Shown here: positions 50,690 through 60,594 of the stretch, piece after piece | How positions within the stretch are numbered: the stretch's first letter is position 1 | Layout: each line of letters begins with the position of its first letter | Assembly (NCBI GenBank): GCA_910584965.1 | Contig: CAJUDZ010000001.1 | Location: 186,001 to 250,000, forward strand | Reading direction: 5' to 3' | DNA length: 64,000 nucleotides | Origin: an uncultured Lachnospiraceae bacterium | GTDB taxonomy: Bacteria; Bacillota; Clostridia; Lachnospirales; Lachnospiraceae | The notes under the pieces: generated by a model | Database searches by the model: none | What the model saw: the letters and a program-made list of their open reading frames with translations, nothing else | What the model was told of the DNA's origin: nothing | Position numbers and translations under genes: made by a program

Positions 50690-52300
50690 ATGAGCGTACA
50701 ATTACTGGACTGTACTTTGCGCGACGGCGCTTATATAGTCAATTCTGAATTTGGTATGCCTGCAATGAAGGGCATTATCCGGAAGCTGCAGGACGCCAAT
50801 ACAGATATTATAGAATGCGGATGGCTGAAGGATGGGACATATCAGGAAGGGACAACTTTTTATCATGTTCCCATGGATGCAGAAGGGTATATATTCGAAA
50901 AAAACCGCCATACGGTTTATGCTGCAATGATCGACTGGGACCGGTATGATCTGAACGCGCTGCCGGAAAATGACGGAAAATCCATAGATGCTATCCGCGT
51001 TGTTTTCCCACAGGCGAATTTCAGAGAGGGCATCGCATGCGGAAAAATAATCAGGGAAAAAGGGTATCAGGTCTATTTTCAGGCGGCCAATACGCTTGGA
51101 TACAGCGATGCACAGTTACGTGAGCTGGCTATGGAAATCAATGCGGCGGAGCCGGTCTGTCTTTCTGTCGTGGATACGTTCGGAGCAATGTATGGAGAGG
51201 ATTTGGAGCATATTGTATCGATACTGGACAGTTCCCTGAAGAAGCATATTAAGCTTGGTTTTCATTCCCATAATAATCAGCAGCTGTCTTTTGCGCTGAC
51301 CATGCAGTTTATAGAGCTGATGCAGAAAAAGGAAAGAGACTGCATCGTAGATTCCAGTTTATGCGGAATGGGGCGCGGAGCGGGCAATGCGACAACGGAG
51401 CTGGTGGCGAACTATCTAAATCGAAAACAGAATGGGAATTATGACATGAATGTCATTATGGATGCGATTGACACCTATATGCAGAATTTTCAGCACAATT
51501 ATGCGTGGGGATACTCAACGCCGTATTTTATCGCCGGAATGTATTGCACGCATGTAAATAATATTTCGTATCTTCTGGATCATCACAGAACAAGAGCAGT
51601 GGATATGCGTAATATTATAGAATCATTGTCCGCCGGGGAGCGGCTAAAATATGATTATGATCTGCTGGAAAGAAAATATTTCGAATATCAGAACAAGATG
51701 ATCGATGATGAAGCAAATATAAACGGACTGAGATCCGTTTTGAAGAACCGAGAGGTTCTGATTATTCTGCCGGGGAAAAGCATCCTGAAAGAGAAAGAAA
51801 AAATTCATTCTTATATAGAAAAACATCATCCGGTTATTATCGGGGTGAATGCCGTTTTTAAAGAGTATCCATATGATTACATTTTTTTCTGTAATAAAGG
51901 AAGATATGAATATGCAGAGGAGATTTATCCCGAATTATTTTACGGATTTCCCAGAATTGTAACGTCCAATATTAAAACCTGTCCTGAAAGGGAGGAAATA
52001 CTGGTAAATTTTAATTTTCTGGTGAAGCGGGGATATGATCATTTTGATAACTCCGGCATGATGTGTCTGCGGCTGATGAACAGACTGCATGCAGCGGATG
52101 TGGCGCTGGCCGGATTTGACGGGTTTGGGGAAGTGCATGATGAGAATTATGCGGATGCAACGCTGCCCTATATCGACCCGGGGAAAAAGTGGGAAGAACT
52201 CAATGCGGAAATTGACAATATGTTGTCCGATTTCAGAAAAACAACCCGAGACTATATGAAAATAAAACTGATTACAGACAGCAGATTTGTAGTTGATTAA
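50690..52300 (+). CDS. DRE-TIM aldolase fused to an unassigned C-terminal domain
   Basis: A 536-residue two-domain protein. Residues 1-300 form an HMGL-like (DRE-TIM) barrel with LLDCTLRDGAY and the metal pair GFHSHNNQQ. The relatives are 4-hydroxy-2-oxovalerate aldolase and similar pyruvate enzymes. Residues about 345-536 (VLIILPGKSILKEKEKI) resemble a Rossmann-like domain of the DUF115/MptE or surface glycosyltransferase kind, not assigned with confidence. It lies between two ThDP enzymes, so a shared alpha-keto-acid intermediate that is made or consumed by the aldolase is plausible. Confidence 0.8.
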   Translation: MSVQLLDCTLRDGAYIVNSEFGMPAMKGIIRKLQDANTDIIECGWLKDGTYQEGTTFYHVPMDAEGYIFEKNRHTVYAAMIDWDRYDLNALPENDGKSIDAIRVVFPQANFREGIACGKIIREKGYQVYFQAANTLGYSDAQLRELAMEINAAEPVCLSVVDTFGAMYGEDLEHIVSILDSSLKKHIKLGFHSHNNQQLSFALTMQFIELMQKKERDCIVDSSLCGMGRGAGNATTELVANYLNRKQNGNYDMNVIMDAIDTYMQNFQHNYAWGYSTPYFIAGMYCTHVNNISYLLDHHRTRAVDMRNIIESLSAGERLKYDYDLLERKYFEYQNKMIDDEANINGLRSVLKNREVLIILPGKSILKEKEKIHSYIEKHHPVIIGVNAVFKEYPYDYIFFCNKGRYEYAEEIYPELFYGFPRIVTSNIKTCPEREEILVNFNFLVKRGYDHFDNSGMMCLRLMNRLHAADVALAGFDGFGEVHDENYADATLPYIDPGKKWEELNAEIDNMLSDFRKTTRDYMKIKLITDSRFVVD

Positions 52301-52383
52301 AGGACGTATGACAGACTGGTGCCGACGCGCACGGCGTCTGTGCCCGTCGGTTCACGCATTGAGAAAGGAGTATGATTATCGAA

Positions 52384-54186
52384 ATGATAAAAGTATCGGA
52401 TTATATCATCAAAAGACTGGAAGAAAGCGGTGCGAAGCATATGTTCATGATTCCCGGCGGCGGAGCCATGCATCTGAATGATTCGCTTGGAAACAGTGAA
52501 AAAATACAATATGTCTGTTGTCTGCATGAACAGGCCTGTGCCATTGCGGCGGAAGCTTACGCAAGAGTCACGAATGGCGTGGGACTGCTGATGGTGACAA
52601 CGGGGCCGGGCGGGACGAATGCGCTGACCGGCGTCGCGGGAGCATTTCTGGAATCCACACCCGTATTTGTTGTATCCGGTCAGGTAAAAAGAGCGGATAT
52701 GATAAAACAGCAGGGACTCAGACAGCAGGGAATGCAGGAACTTGATATTGTCTCTGTCGTAACGCCGATTACTAAATATGCGGCGCTTGTGGATGATCCC
52801 AATATGATCCGCTATCATATGGAACGTGCTTTATACGAAGCGGAGCATGGCAGAAAAGGGCCTGTATGGCTGGATATTCCGCTGGATGTACAGGCGGCTT
52901 TTGTTGAGGAAGAAAGCCTGACGGGGTATACGCCGGAAGCGGAAGAGGAAAAAAGTTTCTATTTAGAAAAACTGGCCTTACAGGTAATAGAAAAACTGAA
53001 CTGTTCGGAAAGACCGGTTCTTCTGGCGGGAAACGGAATCCGTCTGGCCGATGGAATAAAAGCATTTGAAGAGTTGACGGAAACGCTGAAGATTCCGGTG
53101 CTTACCACGTGGAACGGTATAGATCTGATAGAAGAAACGAATCCTTTGTATTATGGAAGGCCCGGGGGACTTGGTCATCGGTATGCCAATTTCCTGCAGC
53201 AAAATTCGGATTTCTTTCTCAGCATTGGCGCGAGGTTAAATCTTTTACAGACCGGGTATCATTTTGACGGTTTTGCCAGAGAAGCCGTGAAAATCATGGT
53301 GGATATCGATCGGGCGGAGCTGCATAAAAGCAATGTAAGACCGGATATGGCAATATGCGCGGATGCACGGGAGTTTATAGAACTGCTGTTAAAGCATGGT
53401 GATAAGATTGAACCGAAAGACAGGGGAGAATGGTTTGCTTATGGAGAACGGCTGAAAAAGAAATATCCGATCATTCAGCCTGACTATTGGGAACAGAAAG
53501 AGAATGCCAATACATATGTCTTGCTGGACGAACTGTCGGAGCAGCTGACGGCAGAGGATATTTATGTGGCGGGAAGCTCCGGAAGCTGTATTGATATATC
53601 CATGCAGGCTTTCCGGGTGAAAAAAGGGCAGCGGGTCTTTACCACCAAAGGACTTGCCTCTATGGGATATGGACTGCCATCCACAATAGGAGCCTGCCTG
53701 GCTTCGGGGGGACGGCGTACCGTATGTGTCAATGGAGACGGCGGATTTCAGATGAATATACAGGAATTGCAGACGATAAAACGCCTGAATCTTCCGATTA
53801 AGATATTTGTTTTAAGCAACAGGGGATATGCACAAATTTATGGGACGCAGAACAATCTGTTTCAGGGACATCTGGTAGCATGCAATGAACAGTCAGAACT
53901 GACCCTGCCCGATACAACGGCCATAGCGCAGGCTTATGGTCTGCGGACGGTCAGGATCGGGAACAATCAGGAAATAAAAGAAAAAGTAAAAGAAGCATTA
54001 TCCGGAGATGACCCGGTGATATGCGATGTACGGGTTCCTATCGATTTAAAGGTATTTCCCAAACAGGTATCCTATAAACGTGAGGACGGTCAGATGGAAT
54101 CACTGCCGCTCGAATATCTGAATCCGATGCTGCCGGAAGAAGAGTTTGCTGAAAATATGATTATTCCATTGTATGAGAAAAAATAA
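52384..54186 (+). CDS. Acetolactate-synthase-like ThDP enzyme 2
   Basis: A 600-residue ThDP enzyme, similar in layout to the one at 48775: E49 in CLHEQACAIAAEAYAR, TTGPGGTNALTGV, and the GDGG motif at 451. It differs in the C-terminal loop (FVLSNRGYAQIYGTQNNLF). ATG 52384 reads MIKVSDYI, which fits the family start; ATG 52372 is only one base from AGGAG. Two such enzymes in one sugar cluster suggest successive or alternative carbon-carbon bond formation on the CDP sugar or on the keto acid. Confidence 0.85.
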   Translation: MIKVSDYIIKRLEESGAKHMFMIPGGGAMHLNDSLGNSEKIQYVCCLHEQACAIAAEAYARVTNGVGLLMVTTGPGGTNALTGVAGAFLESTPVFVVSGQVKRADMIKQQGLRQQGMQELDIVSVVTPITKYAALVDDPNMIRYHMERALYEAEHGRKGPVWLDIPLDVQAAFVEEESLTGYTPEAEEEKSFYLEKLALQVIEKLNCSERPVLLAGNGIRLADGIKAFEELTETLKIPVLTTWNGIDLIEETNPLYYGRPGGLGHRYANFLQQNSDFFLSIGARLNLLQTGYHFDGFAREAVKIMVDIDRAELHKSNVRPDMAICADAREFIELLLKHGDKIEPKDRGEWFAYGERLKKKYPIIQPDYWEQKENANTYVLLDELSEQLTAEDIYVAGSSGSCIDISMQAFRVKKGQRVFTTKGLASMGYGLPSTIGACLASGGRRTVCVNGDGGFQMNIQELQTIKRLNLPIKIFVLSNRGYAQIYGTQNNLFQGHLVACNEQSELTLPDTTAIAQAYGLRTVRIGNNQEIKEKVKEALSGDDPVICDVRVPIDLKVFPKQVSYKREDGQMESLPLEYLNPMLPEEEFAENMIIPLYEKK

Positions 54187-54301
54187 CGGTCGGAAAATCT
54201 GATTTGGAAGAGCTGCGGTATGGCGGCGAATATGAAATCGCGGAAAACGAAACATTGAAAGGCTTGTATCAGTATTTGAGAAGAGTGGAGCGGAAATCAT
54301 G
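54177..54301 (+). pseudogene. Possible coding remnant upstream of epimerase gene
   Basis: A short frame in the 112-bp gap reads like natural protein (SDLEELRYGGEYEIAENE, ending RRVERKS) and ends TGA 54299-54301, overlapping the epimerase ATG. It has no ATG; a TTG at 54203 is possible. It may be the end of a lost gene. Confidence 0.35.
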
Positions 54302-55282
54302 AACCGGGTGATCATAACAGGACCGACAGGCGCTGTCGGGATGGCGATGACGGAATATTTTATACAGAAAGACATTCAGGTAATTGCTGTGGTGCGGAGC
54401 AGTTCCGGACGGAAAGCACAGATTCGGGAAAGTGAAAATCTGATAAGAGTGGAATGCGCGCTGGAAGAATTTTCAGAATTGACGGATCGCATTTATGCCG
54501 CCATGGAAAATAAAAAATGGGATATGGGCAAGAAAGCGGATGTTTTCTATCATCTGGCCTGGGAAGGTACATTTGGCGACAGCAGAAACGATATGTATCT
54601 GCAAAACCGGAATGTCACCTGTGCTTTGCAGGCAGCGGATGCGGCGTCAGAGCTTGGGTGCGGCGCCTTTATCGGTGCAGGCTCACAGGCAGAATGTGGA
54701 AGACATGAAGGAAGCCTGAACGCTTCCGTACCCGCTTTTCCCGAAAACGGCTACGGAATAGCCAAACTGAGCGCCGGACAGATGACAAGAATCTTATGCA
54801 GGCAGAAAGGAATGCGCCATATCTGGACGAGGATTCTGAGCGTATACGGTCCGTATGACGGCAGTCAGACGATGGTTATGAACGCGATCGCAAAAATGCT
54901 GCGGGGGGAAAGAGTATCCTGCACCGGAGGCGAACAGATATGGGATTATCTGTATTCCAAAGATGCGGCAAAAATGATGTATCTGCTTGGGGAAAGCGGC
55001 GTATCAGGAAAAACCTACTGTCTGGGTAGCGGCGTGGGAAAGCCGCTGAAAGAATACATCGAAATGATAAAAGAGGCGGCGGCTCCGGAGGCGGAAATCG
55101 GATATGGCGATATTCCGTATTCCGACGGACAGGTGATGTATTTATGCGCCGATTTGAAAGAACTGACAGAAGACACCGGATACAAAGCGGATTATTCATT
55201 TGAAGAAGGCATCAGGGAAACGGTGGAATGGTACAAAAAGAGTAGAAGTAAAACAGTAAATGAATGGACCGTAAACAGATAG
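54299..55282 (+). CDS. NAD-dependent epimerase/dehydratase
   Basis: A 327-residue extended short-chain dehydrogenase. The nucleotide site is ITGPTGAVGMAM, the catalytic tyrosine-lysine pair is in NGYGIAKLSAGQ and a sugar-binding text follows (LSVYGPYDG). It could be the 4-ketoreductase that finishes the CDP sugar (the role of YerK or Tyv/Abe-type reductases) or an epimerase. GGAG lies before ATG 54299. Confidence 0.88.
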   Translation: MNRVIITGPTGAVGMAMTEYFIQKDIQVIAVVRSSSGRKAQIRESENLIRVECALEEFSELTDRIYAAMENKKWDMGKKADVFYHLAWEGTFGDSRNDMYLQNRNVTCALQAADAASELGCGAFIGAGSQAECGRHEGSLNASVPAFPENGYGIAKLSAGQMTRILCRQKGMRHIWTRILSVYGPYDGSQTMVMNAIAKMLRGERVSCTGGEQIWDYLYSKDAAKMMYLLGESGVSGKTYCLGSGVGKPLKEYIEMIKEAAAPEAEIGYGDIPYSDGQVMYLCADLKELTEDTGYKADYSFEEGIRETVEWYKKSRSKTVNEWTVNR

Positions 55283-55311
55283 AAAAGCAGAAAGAAAGGC
55301 GTGATTCCAGG

Positions 55312-56295
55312 ATGAAGAAAATCAGCATAATGATACCCTGTTATAACGAGGAAGAAAATGTGGTGCCGATGAGCGAAGCGGTGGTCAGACTGTTCGAAGA
55401 GGAACTGACGGAATATGATTATGAAATTCTGTTCATAGACAATGACTCCTCCGACCATACAAGGGCGCTTCTGCGGGAAATCTGCCGGAAAAACAAGCAT
55501 ATCAGAGCAATTTTTAACGCCAGGAATTTCGGACAGTTTAATTCGCCTTATTACGGGATGTGCCAGACGACAGGCGACTGTACGGTGGCGATATGCTGTG
55601 ATTTTCAGGACCCGGTTGAGCTGATACCACAGTTTGTACGGGAATGGGAAAACGGTTATAAAATTGTCTGCGGCATCAAAACCACCAGCAAAGAAAATAA
55701 ATTCATGCGGTTTTTGAGAAGCTGTTATTACAAGACCATCAGAAAGATGTCGGATGTTGACCAGATAGAACATTTTACAGGCTTTGGCCTATATGACAGA
55801 AGCTTTATACAGGTGCTGAGGGAGCTGAACGACCCGACGCCGTTCTTACGCGGAATTGTTGCGGAGCTTGGGTACAGGAGAAAGGACATTCCCTATGAAC
55901 AGCAGAAGCGCAGAGCCGGAAAAACGCATAATAACTGGTTTACGTTATATGATGCGGCCATGCTGAGTTTCACTTCCTATACGAAAGCGGGACTGCGGAT
56001 AGCGACCGTTTCGGGATTTGCAATGGCTTCCGTCAGTATGGTGGTCGCCTTGATTTATCTGATTTTAAAACTGGTGTACTGGGAGCGATTTGTGGCGGGA
56101 ATGACGCCGATACTGCTTGCGGTGCTTGTCTTTGGGTCGATTCAGCTGTTTTTTATCGGATTTCTGGGGGAATATGTACTGAGTATCAATAAGAGGATGA
56201 TGAAGCGGCCGCTGGTCATTGAGGAAGAGCGGATTAATTGTGAGGAAGAGCAGGAAGAACAGATCGAGCCTGACGTGATGAAAAAAGCCGTGTGA
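55312..56295 (+). CDS. GT2 glycosyltransferase, GtrB/DPM1-like
   Basis: A 327-residue enzyme with an N-terminal GT-A domain (ISIMIPCYNEEENV; DxD-like CCDFQDP) and two C-terminal membrane helices (about 225-250 and 260-285). This is the layout of enzymes that load glucose or other sugars onto undecaprenyl phosphate for use outside. ATG 55312 begins the conserved domain; ATG 55264 is in frame but adds only basic residues. It feeds a lipid-linked donor to GT-C enzymes, of which the cluster has several. Confidence 0.9.
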   Translation: MKKISIMIPCYNEEENVVPMSEAVVRLFEEELTEYDYEILFIDNDSSDHTRALLREICRKNKHIRAIFNARNFGQFNSPYYGMCQTTGDCTVAICCDFQDPVELIPQFVREWENGYKIVCGIKTTSKENKFMRFLRSCYYKTIRKMSDVDQIEHFTGFGLYDRSFIQVLRELNDPTPFLRGIVAELGYRRKDIPYEQQKRRAGKTHNNWFTLYDAAMLSFTSYTKAGLRIATVSGFAMASVSMVVALIYLILKLVYWERFVAGMTPILLAVLVFGSIQLFFIGFLGEYVLSINKRMMKRPLVIEEERINCEEEQEEQIEPDVMKKAV

Positions 56296-56333
56296 AAGAG
56301 GCCAAAACAGCAAATGAGAATGAAAAGGAGCAT

Positions 56334-57770
56334 ATGAGATTCAAAGGTTCAATCGGATATAACTATATTATGAACACGATTATTCAGGGGTCTGCATATA
56401 TACTTCCCTTAATCGTAAATCCTTATGTGTCAGGCATACTGGGGCCTGAAGGTATGGGAAAGGTATCGTTTGTTACGGCAGTCTTATCTTATTTTACAAT
56501 ACTGGCAGTTTTGGGTGTGCCGACTTATGGCGTTCGTGAAGTCTCGAAAGTAAAGGGAGACAGGGAAAAAGTTTCAAGAACAGTATATGAAATCCTTAAT
56601 ATTAATTTAATCATGGGTTTTTTGACTTATCTGTGCTTTTTTATTTATGTATTGATATCATCCGGAATGACAGAGTACAGGGAATTACTGCTGGTTATGA
56701 GCCCAACGGTCCTGCTGAATATTATCGGACTGGACTGGATGTATAAAGGCCTTGAAGAGTTTTCTGTTATAGCAGTCAGAAACGTGATCATAAAGGCGAT
56801 TGCCATAGGAATGATATTTGTATGTATCCGTGATAAAGAAGACCTGATTTTGTATGGCCTGCTGACCGTATGCGCAGCCTATGGATCCAATTTGTGGAAT
56901 TTTTTGGGGAAAAAGAGATATATTTGTAAACCCAAAAGAGAAAAACGGGAAATAAGGAAACATATCATGCCTGTCCTTATTTTTTTCAGCATGACGGTTG
57001 CAACCACAATATATACAAATCTGGACATGGTCATGTTAGGGACTATGAAAAATGATTATGAGGCGGGAATATATGATGCGGCTTCCAAGCTGAAAATAAT
57101 ACTGGTAAGCGCGGTATCATCGCTGGGAACAGTTCTCTTACCGAGGGTAACGGCTTTGGTAAACCAGGGGAAAATGGACGAATTCAGGAGGATAAGCCGC
57201 CATGCACTGGCGCTGATTATTATATTTTCATTTTCGCTGGCTGTATATTTTGAAGTAAATGCGGAATCTCTTATCGGGTTATTTTCGGGAAAAGCGTTTG
57301 ACGATGCCGTACCCGTTTTGAGAGTTCTCGTTCCTACGATTATATTAATCGGAATAACAAATATTACGGGAATACAAATGCTGATCCCGCTGGGAAGGGA
57401 AAAGGTTGTGCTGGCGTCCGAAATAGCGGGGGCAATAGTGGATTTATTAATCAATATGATTCTGATACCGCAATATGGTGCATTAGGCGCGGCGATAGGG
57501 ACTTTAATAGCTGAATTAATCGTATTTTTCATACAGGCGGCCAGCGCGGATTACGTCAGAAAGATTTTGTGCAGTATACAGTTTTGCAAAATCGGGTTTT
57601 CAGGAATTACGGCGGGAATACTGATGTTACTTTTCGGCAACTGTATAAACAATGTAATATGGAAACTTTTGTGTTCCGGAATCCTTTTTTATTTATTATA
57701 CGGAGCGTTGCTTTTTATAATGAGGGAACGTGAGTGTCGATGGATACTTGAAAAAATAAAGTATAAATAA
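56334..57770 (+). CDS. Wzx-type oligosaccharide flippase
   Basis: A 478-residue membrane protein with 12-14 helices and the polysaccharide transport (MATE-like) pattern: NTIIQGSAYILPLIVNPYVS near the start, GPEGMGKVSF, and GLDWMYKGLEEF. It carries lipid-linked repeat units across the membrane. AAAGGAG precedes ATG 56334 by 3 bp; a GTG at 56292 overlaps the GT2 stop. From here the cluster becomes AT-richer. Confidence 0.92.
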   Translation: MRFKGSIGYNYIMNTIIQGSAYILPLIVNPYVSGILGPEGMGKVSFVTAVLSYFTILAVLGVPTYGVREVSKVKGDREKVSRTVYEILNINLIMGFLTYLCFFIYVLISSGMTEYRELLLVMSPTVLLNIIGLDWMYKGLEEFSVIAVRNVIIKAIAIGMIFVCIRDKEDLILYGLLTVCAAYGSNLWNFLGKKRYICKPKREKREIRKHIMPVLIFFSMTVATTIYTNLDMVMLGTMKNDYEAGIYDAASKLKIILVSAVSSLGTVLLPRVTALVNQGKMDEFRRISRHALALIIIFSFSLAVYFEVNAESLIGLFSGKAFDDAVPVLRVLVPTIILIGITNITGIQMLIPLGREKVVLASEIAGAIVDLLINMILIPQYGALGAAIGTLIAELIVFFIQAASADYVRKILCSIQFCKIGFSGITAGILMLLFGNCINNVIWKLLCSGILFYLLYGALLFIMRERECRWILEKIKYK

Positions 57771-57858
57771 TCTGATTATAAATGCGCAGATATGTGCCGG
57801 CACAATGATGTCCGAGCACATGTATCTGCATGCTGAGAAAGGACAATGGTTATAAAGA

Positions 57859-58882
57859 ATGGGCAATTTAAATGTGTTGTATGCATGTGATGACAATTAC
57901 GCGCCATATGCAACGGTCTCAATTTGTTCTTTACTTGAAAATAATAAAAATTTTGAATCCGTGAACATTTATGCGGTACTGGATAAAGTATCTTCAGATA
58001 ATGTAGAGCGGATGGCAAAACAGATAGATTTGTATCATGCTATTTTTATTCCGGTAGATGCGGCTCCGATTGTGGAAGAGATCATGGAGTTGGGGCTGCC
58101 GCAGTACAGAAACTCATACGGGACGAATTTCAGGCTTTTTTTTGACAGATTTATAAGAGAGGATGTGAAAAAACTGCTATATCTGGATTGTGATACGATT
58201 GTATGCGGTGATTTAACATCTTTTATAGAACATTCGGGGGGGGGCATGCGCTTATGTAGTGCAGGATTCGCTGACGGACAGATATAAATCCATGATAGGA
58301 ATCTCGGATCAAGAATGTTATTTTAATGCGGGAGTGATGCTGATTGACGTAAAAAAGTGGAAAGAAAATCAATGTACGCAGCACTTAATAAAGCATATAA
58401 AAAAAGAAAGGGCAAAGTACTGTAATCCTGATCAGGATTTGCTGAATATTGTATTAAGGAACCATATCAGCTATGTGGGACCGGAATATAATTTCCAGCC
58501 GATTCACAGAATGCTGAATTCCAGGGATTACAGAAAGATCTATTCTGTCAAGACATATTACGGAGAACAGACGATAGAAGCTGCGAAAAGAAATCCTGTC
58601 ATACTGCACACATACAGATTTCTGGGTGAGTTTCCCTGGCATAGAGATAATTTACATCCGGATACGGAAATATTTGATTATTACTTAAAAAAATCAACAC
58701 AGCGAGAATATGTAAAAAAGAAAGCAAATACGGGATTCATCATGAAAATTGAGAAAATACTGTTCAGGATTCTTCCGGGAAAATTATTTTTCAGAATATT
58801 CAAAATGGCACAGGAATGGAGTTTTGAAAGACAAAATAAAAAGATAACGGGAGGAAAAAATGTATTTTCTAAAATATGTTGA
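57859..58882 (+). pseudogene. GT8 glycosyltransferase, out of frame at a G9 run (phase-off)
   Basis: Two frames form one family 8 transferase of about 340 residues. The first (57859-58287) starts LNVLYACDDNYAPYATVS and includes the metal motif LYLDCDTIV. After the G9 run at 58236-58244 it goes off into CSAGFADGQI-stop. With eight G the reading would be ACAYVVQDSLTDRYKS and join the second frame (to 58882), with YFNAGVMLIDVKKW and HTYRFLGEFPWH. So loss of one G restores the gene. The location within a polysaccharide cluster and the poly-G run fit phase variation; a sequencing error in the run is the alternative. Confidence 0.9.
58236..58244 (+). repeat. G9 homopolymer in GT8 gene
   Basis: Nine G in a row; G8 would give the full-length protein, so the present length is OFF. 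Confidence 0.9.
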
Positions 58883-60536
58883 AAACAAAGACCTGAAATT
58901 GATGGAGATTTTATTTGTTATTTCCGGTTCCGTACTTACTTTTCTGCTGACGCTGAATTACGCGGTATACATAGAGTATAATGGCTATACAGCGAGCGAC
59001 TATGAAGTGCAGCTTTTCTATGTGGCTGCGGCAGTGATTATGATGCTGCCGGTATATATTTTCTTATATAAGAAGAAAAATTTTGCTGAGAAAACGCTCA
59101 TGACAGCTTCTTCGAAATCTTTCGGCATTAGTGTGGTTTTAGGCTTATTTATATTTTTGCAGTTAAAAAATGATACGGAGAAAAATTTGTCTCATATTGT
59201 CCGGGCTTTGCATTGCGGCGAAAGTATTCTTGTTAAAAACAATATACCGAATATAATTGTCTGGATATTATGCGCATTGGCTGTTTGGGGGCTCTTCATT
59301 TTTATAGTTTACACGGTTAATATCATTCAGGCATGGTATCTCGAATTTGCTTCCAAATATAGTAAGGAAGAAAAACGGTATATCTGCATCACATTGTTTG
59401 CCGGAGTATCTTTAATTTGTTACTTTTTTTCCAGAACATCGGGACCATGGAATTCTTTGGATTTGGTTTATCAGACGGATACGATATTTGTGTACGATCA
59501 TTATTATCCGGTTTTCAGCTATGGTTTTGATTTTGACTGGGATATTGGAAATGGAGGAATCAGGCATCCGCTGGCGACAATGATCACATATCCCATTTTT
59601 ATTTTAGTTTCCATTGTGTCTAATCTGTTGTTCTGGATTCCTAATATACAGGCAGTGTTATATGCGGTTATTCAATTAATACTGCTGATTTTTACGGCAA
59701 TTATGCTTGGGAGAATGATAAACAGTAAGTGGATTTATTACTTATTCACCTTATCATATCCGTTTATTTTGTTTACAGTTTTGGTTGAAAAATATCCGTT
59801 AGCGGTTTTTCTGATTGTTCTTTATATATATACCACTGTCTTTGAACGCAGCAAAAAAGTGAGCCGTTATGCGCTGATAGCGGCAAGTGGCATGATGGTG
59901 ACGTCGGCTTTGCTTGGGGTGCTGTATGGAAGCGGAAAAACGATAAAAAAACGCCTGTTAGAGTATAATGAAGCAATTATGCTGTTTCTGATTACACTGA
60001 TAGGAACCGGAAGGATTCATTATATATTTGATTTTTACCGGCTTCTTCATCAAAACTCCGTTATGTTTTACGAAGAACCTGTTGCCCAGTGGGGATTGCT
60101 GAATAAGTTTCTGGGATTCCTGAATTTGTGTGCATCCAGCCTGCTGCCGGTCGCCTATGAAGGGACAGAATTAAATTTTTACTGGATACATTTAACAGAC
60201 AGAGTAAATTATTTTGGTCTGGCGGTATTGTTGATTGTTTTGTTTGCCTGTATAAAATACGTAAAAGTCCGATATGTTCTCCCGTTTATAATCTGGTTTT
60301 TATTTTCAGTGATACAGTTTGTGGGAACCGGATTTGGAACAGGATGCGAGCCGTTATTCAGCCTTTATTTTTCCTGGGCGATTGTTCCTTTACTGATATT
60401 GGGCGTGAATGGAATTATCAGAAGTGCGAAAGTGCGGAATGTATTATATTGCGTGCTGCTGATTGTAATGTTTTATAAAAACTATATACACTGTCAGGAC
60501 TTATTAGCCTATTTAATATGGAAAGCGCCTTTGTAA
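58860..60536 (+). CDS. Multi-pass membrane protein of the polysaccharide cluster
   Basis: A 558-residue protein with about 12 membrane helices and a large outside loop at about 195-250, rich in acidic and aromatic residues (QTDTIFVYDHYYPVF). The layout is that of GT-C transferases or polymerases, but no family signature is clear. GGGAGG precedes the ATG and it overlaps the end of the GT8 gene by 23 bp. It could be the Wzy polymerase of the cluster, since no other polymerase candidate is obvious. Confidence 0.7.
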   Translation: MYFLKYVENKDLKLMEILFVISGSVLTFLLTLNYAVYIEYNGYTASDYEVQLFYVAAAVIMMLPVYIFLYKKKNFAEKTLMTASSKSFGISVVLGLFIFLQLKNDTEKNLSHIVRALHCGESILVKNNIPNIIVWILCALAVWGLFIFIVYTVNIIQAWYLEFASKYSKEEKRYICITLFAGVSLICYFFSRTSGPWNSLDLVYQTDTIFVYDHYYPVFSYGFDFDWDIGNGGIRHPLATMITYPIFILVSIVSNLLFWIPNIQAVLYAVIQLILLIFTAIMLGRMINSKWIYYLFTLSYPFILFTVLVEKYPLAVFLIVLYIYTTVFERSKKVSRYALIAASGMMVTSALLGVLYGSGKTIKKRLLEYNEAIMLFLITLIGTGRIHYIFDFYRLLHQNSVMFYEEPVAQWGLLNKFLGFLNLCASSLLPVAYEGTELNFYWIHLTDRVNYFGLAVLLIVLFACIKYVKVRYVLPFIIWFLFSVIQFVGTGFGTGCEPLFSLYFSWAIVPLLILGVNGIIRSAKVRNVLYCVLLIVMFYKNYIHCQDLLAYLIWKAPL

Positions 60537-60594
60537 TAAGATTGGACGAGCTGGCTGTTACAGGCAGATAAAATCATAAAAGAGGAAATCATGA

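Noticed and set aside
48775..54186. The two ThDP genes as acetolactate synthase (ilvB/ilvG) for branched-chain amino acids
   Set aside because: No small subunit or other ilv gene; both lie within a CDP-sugar cluster.
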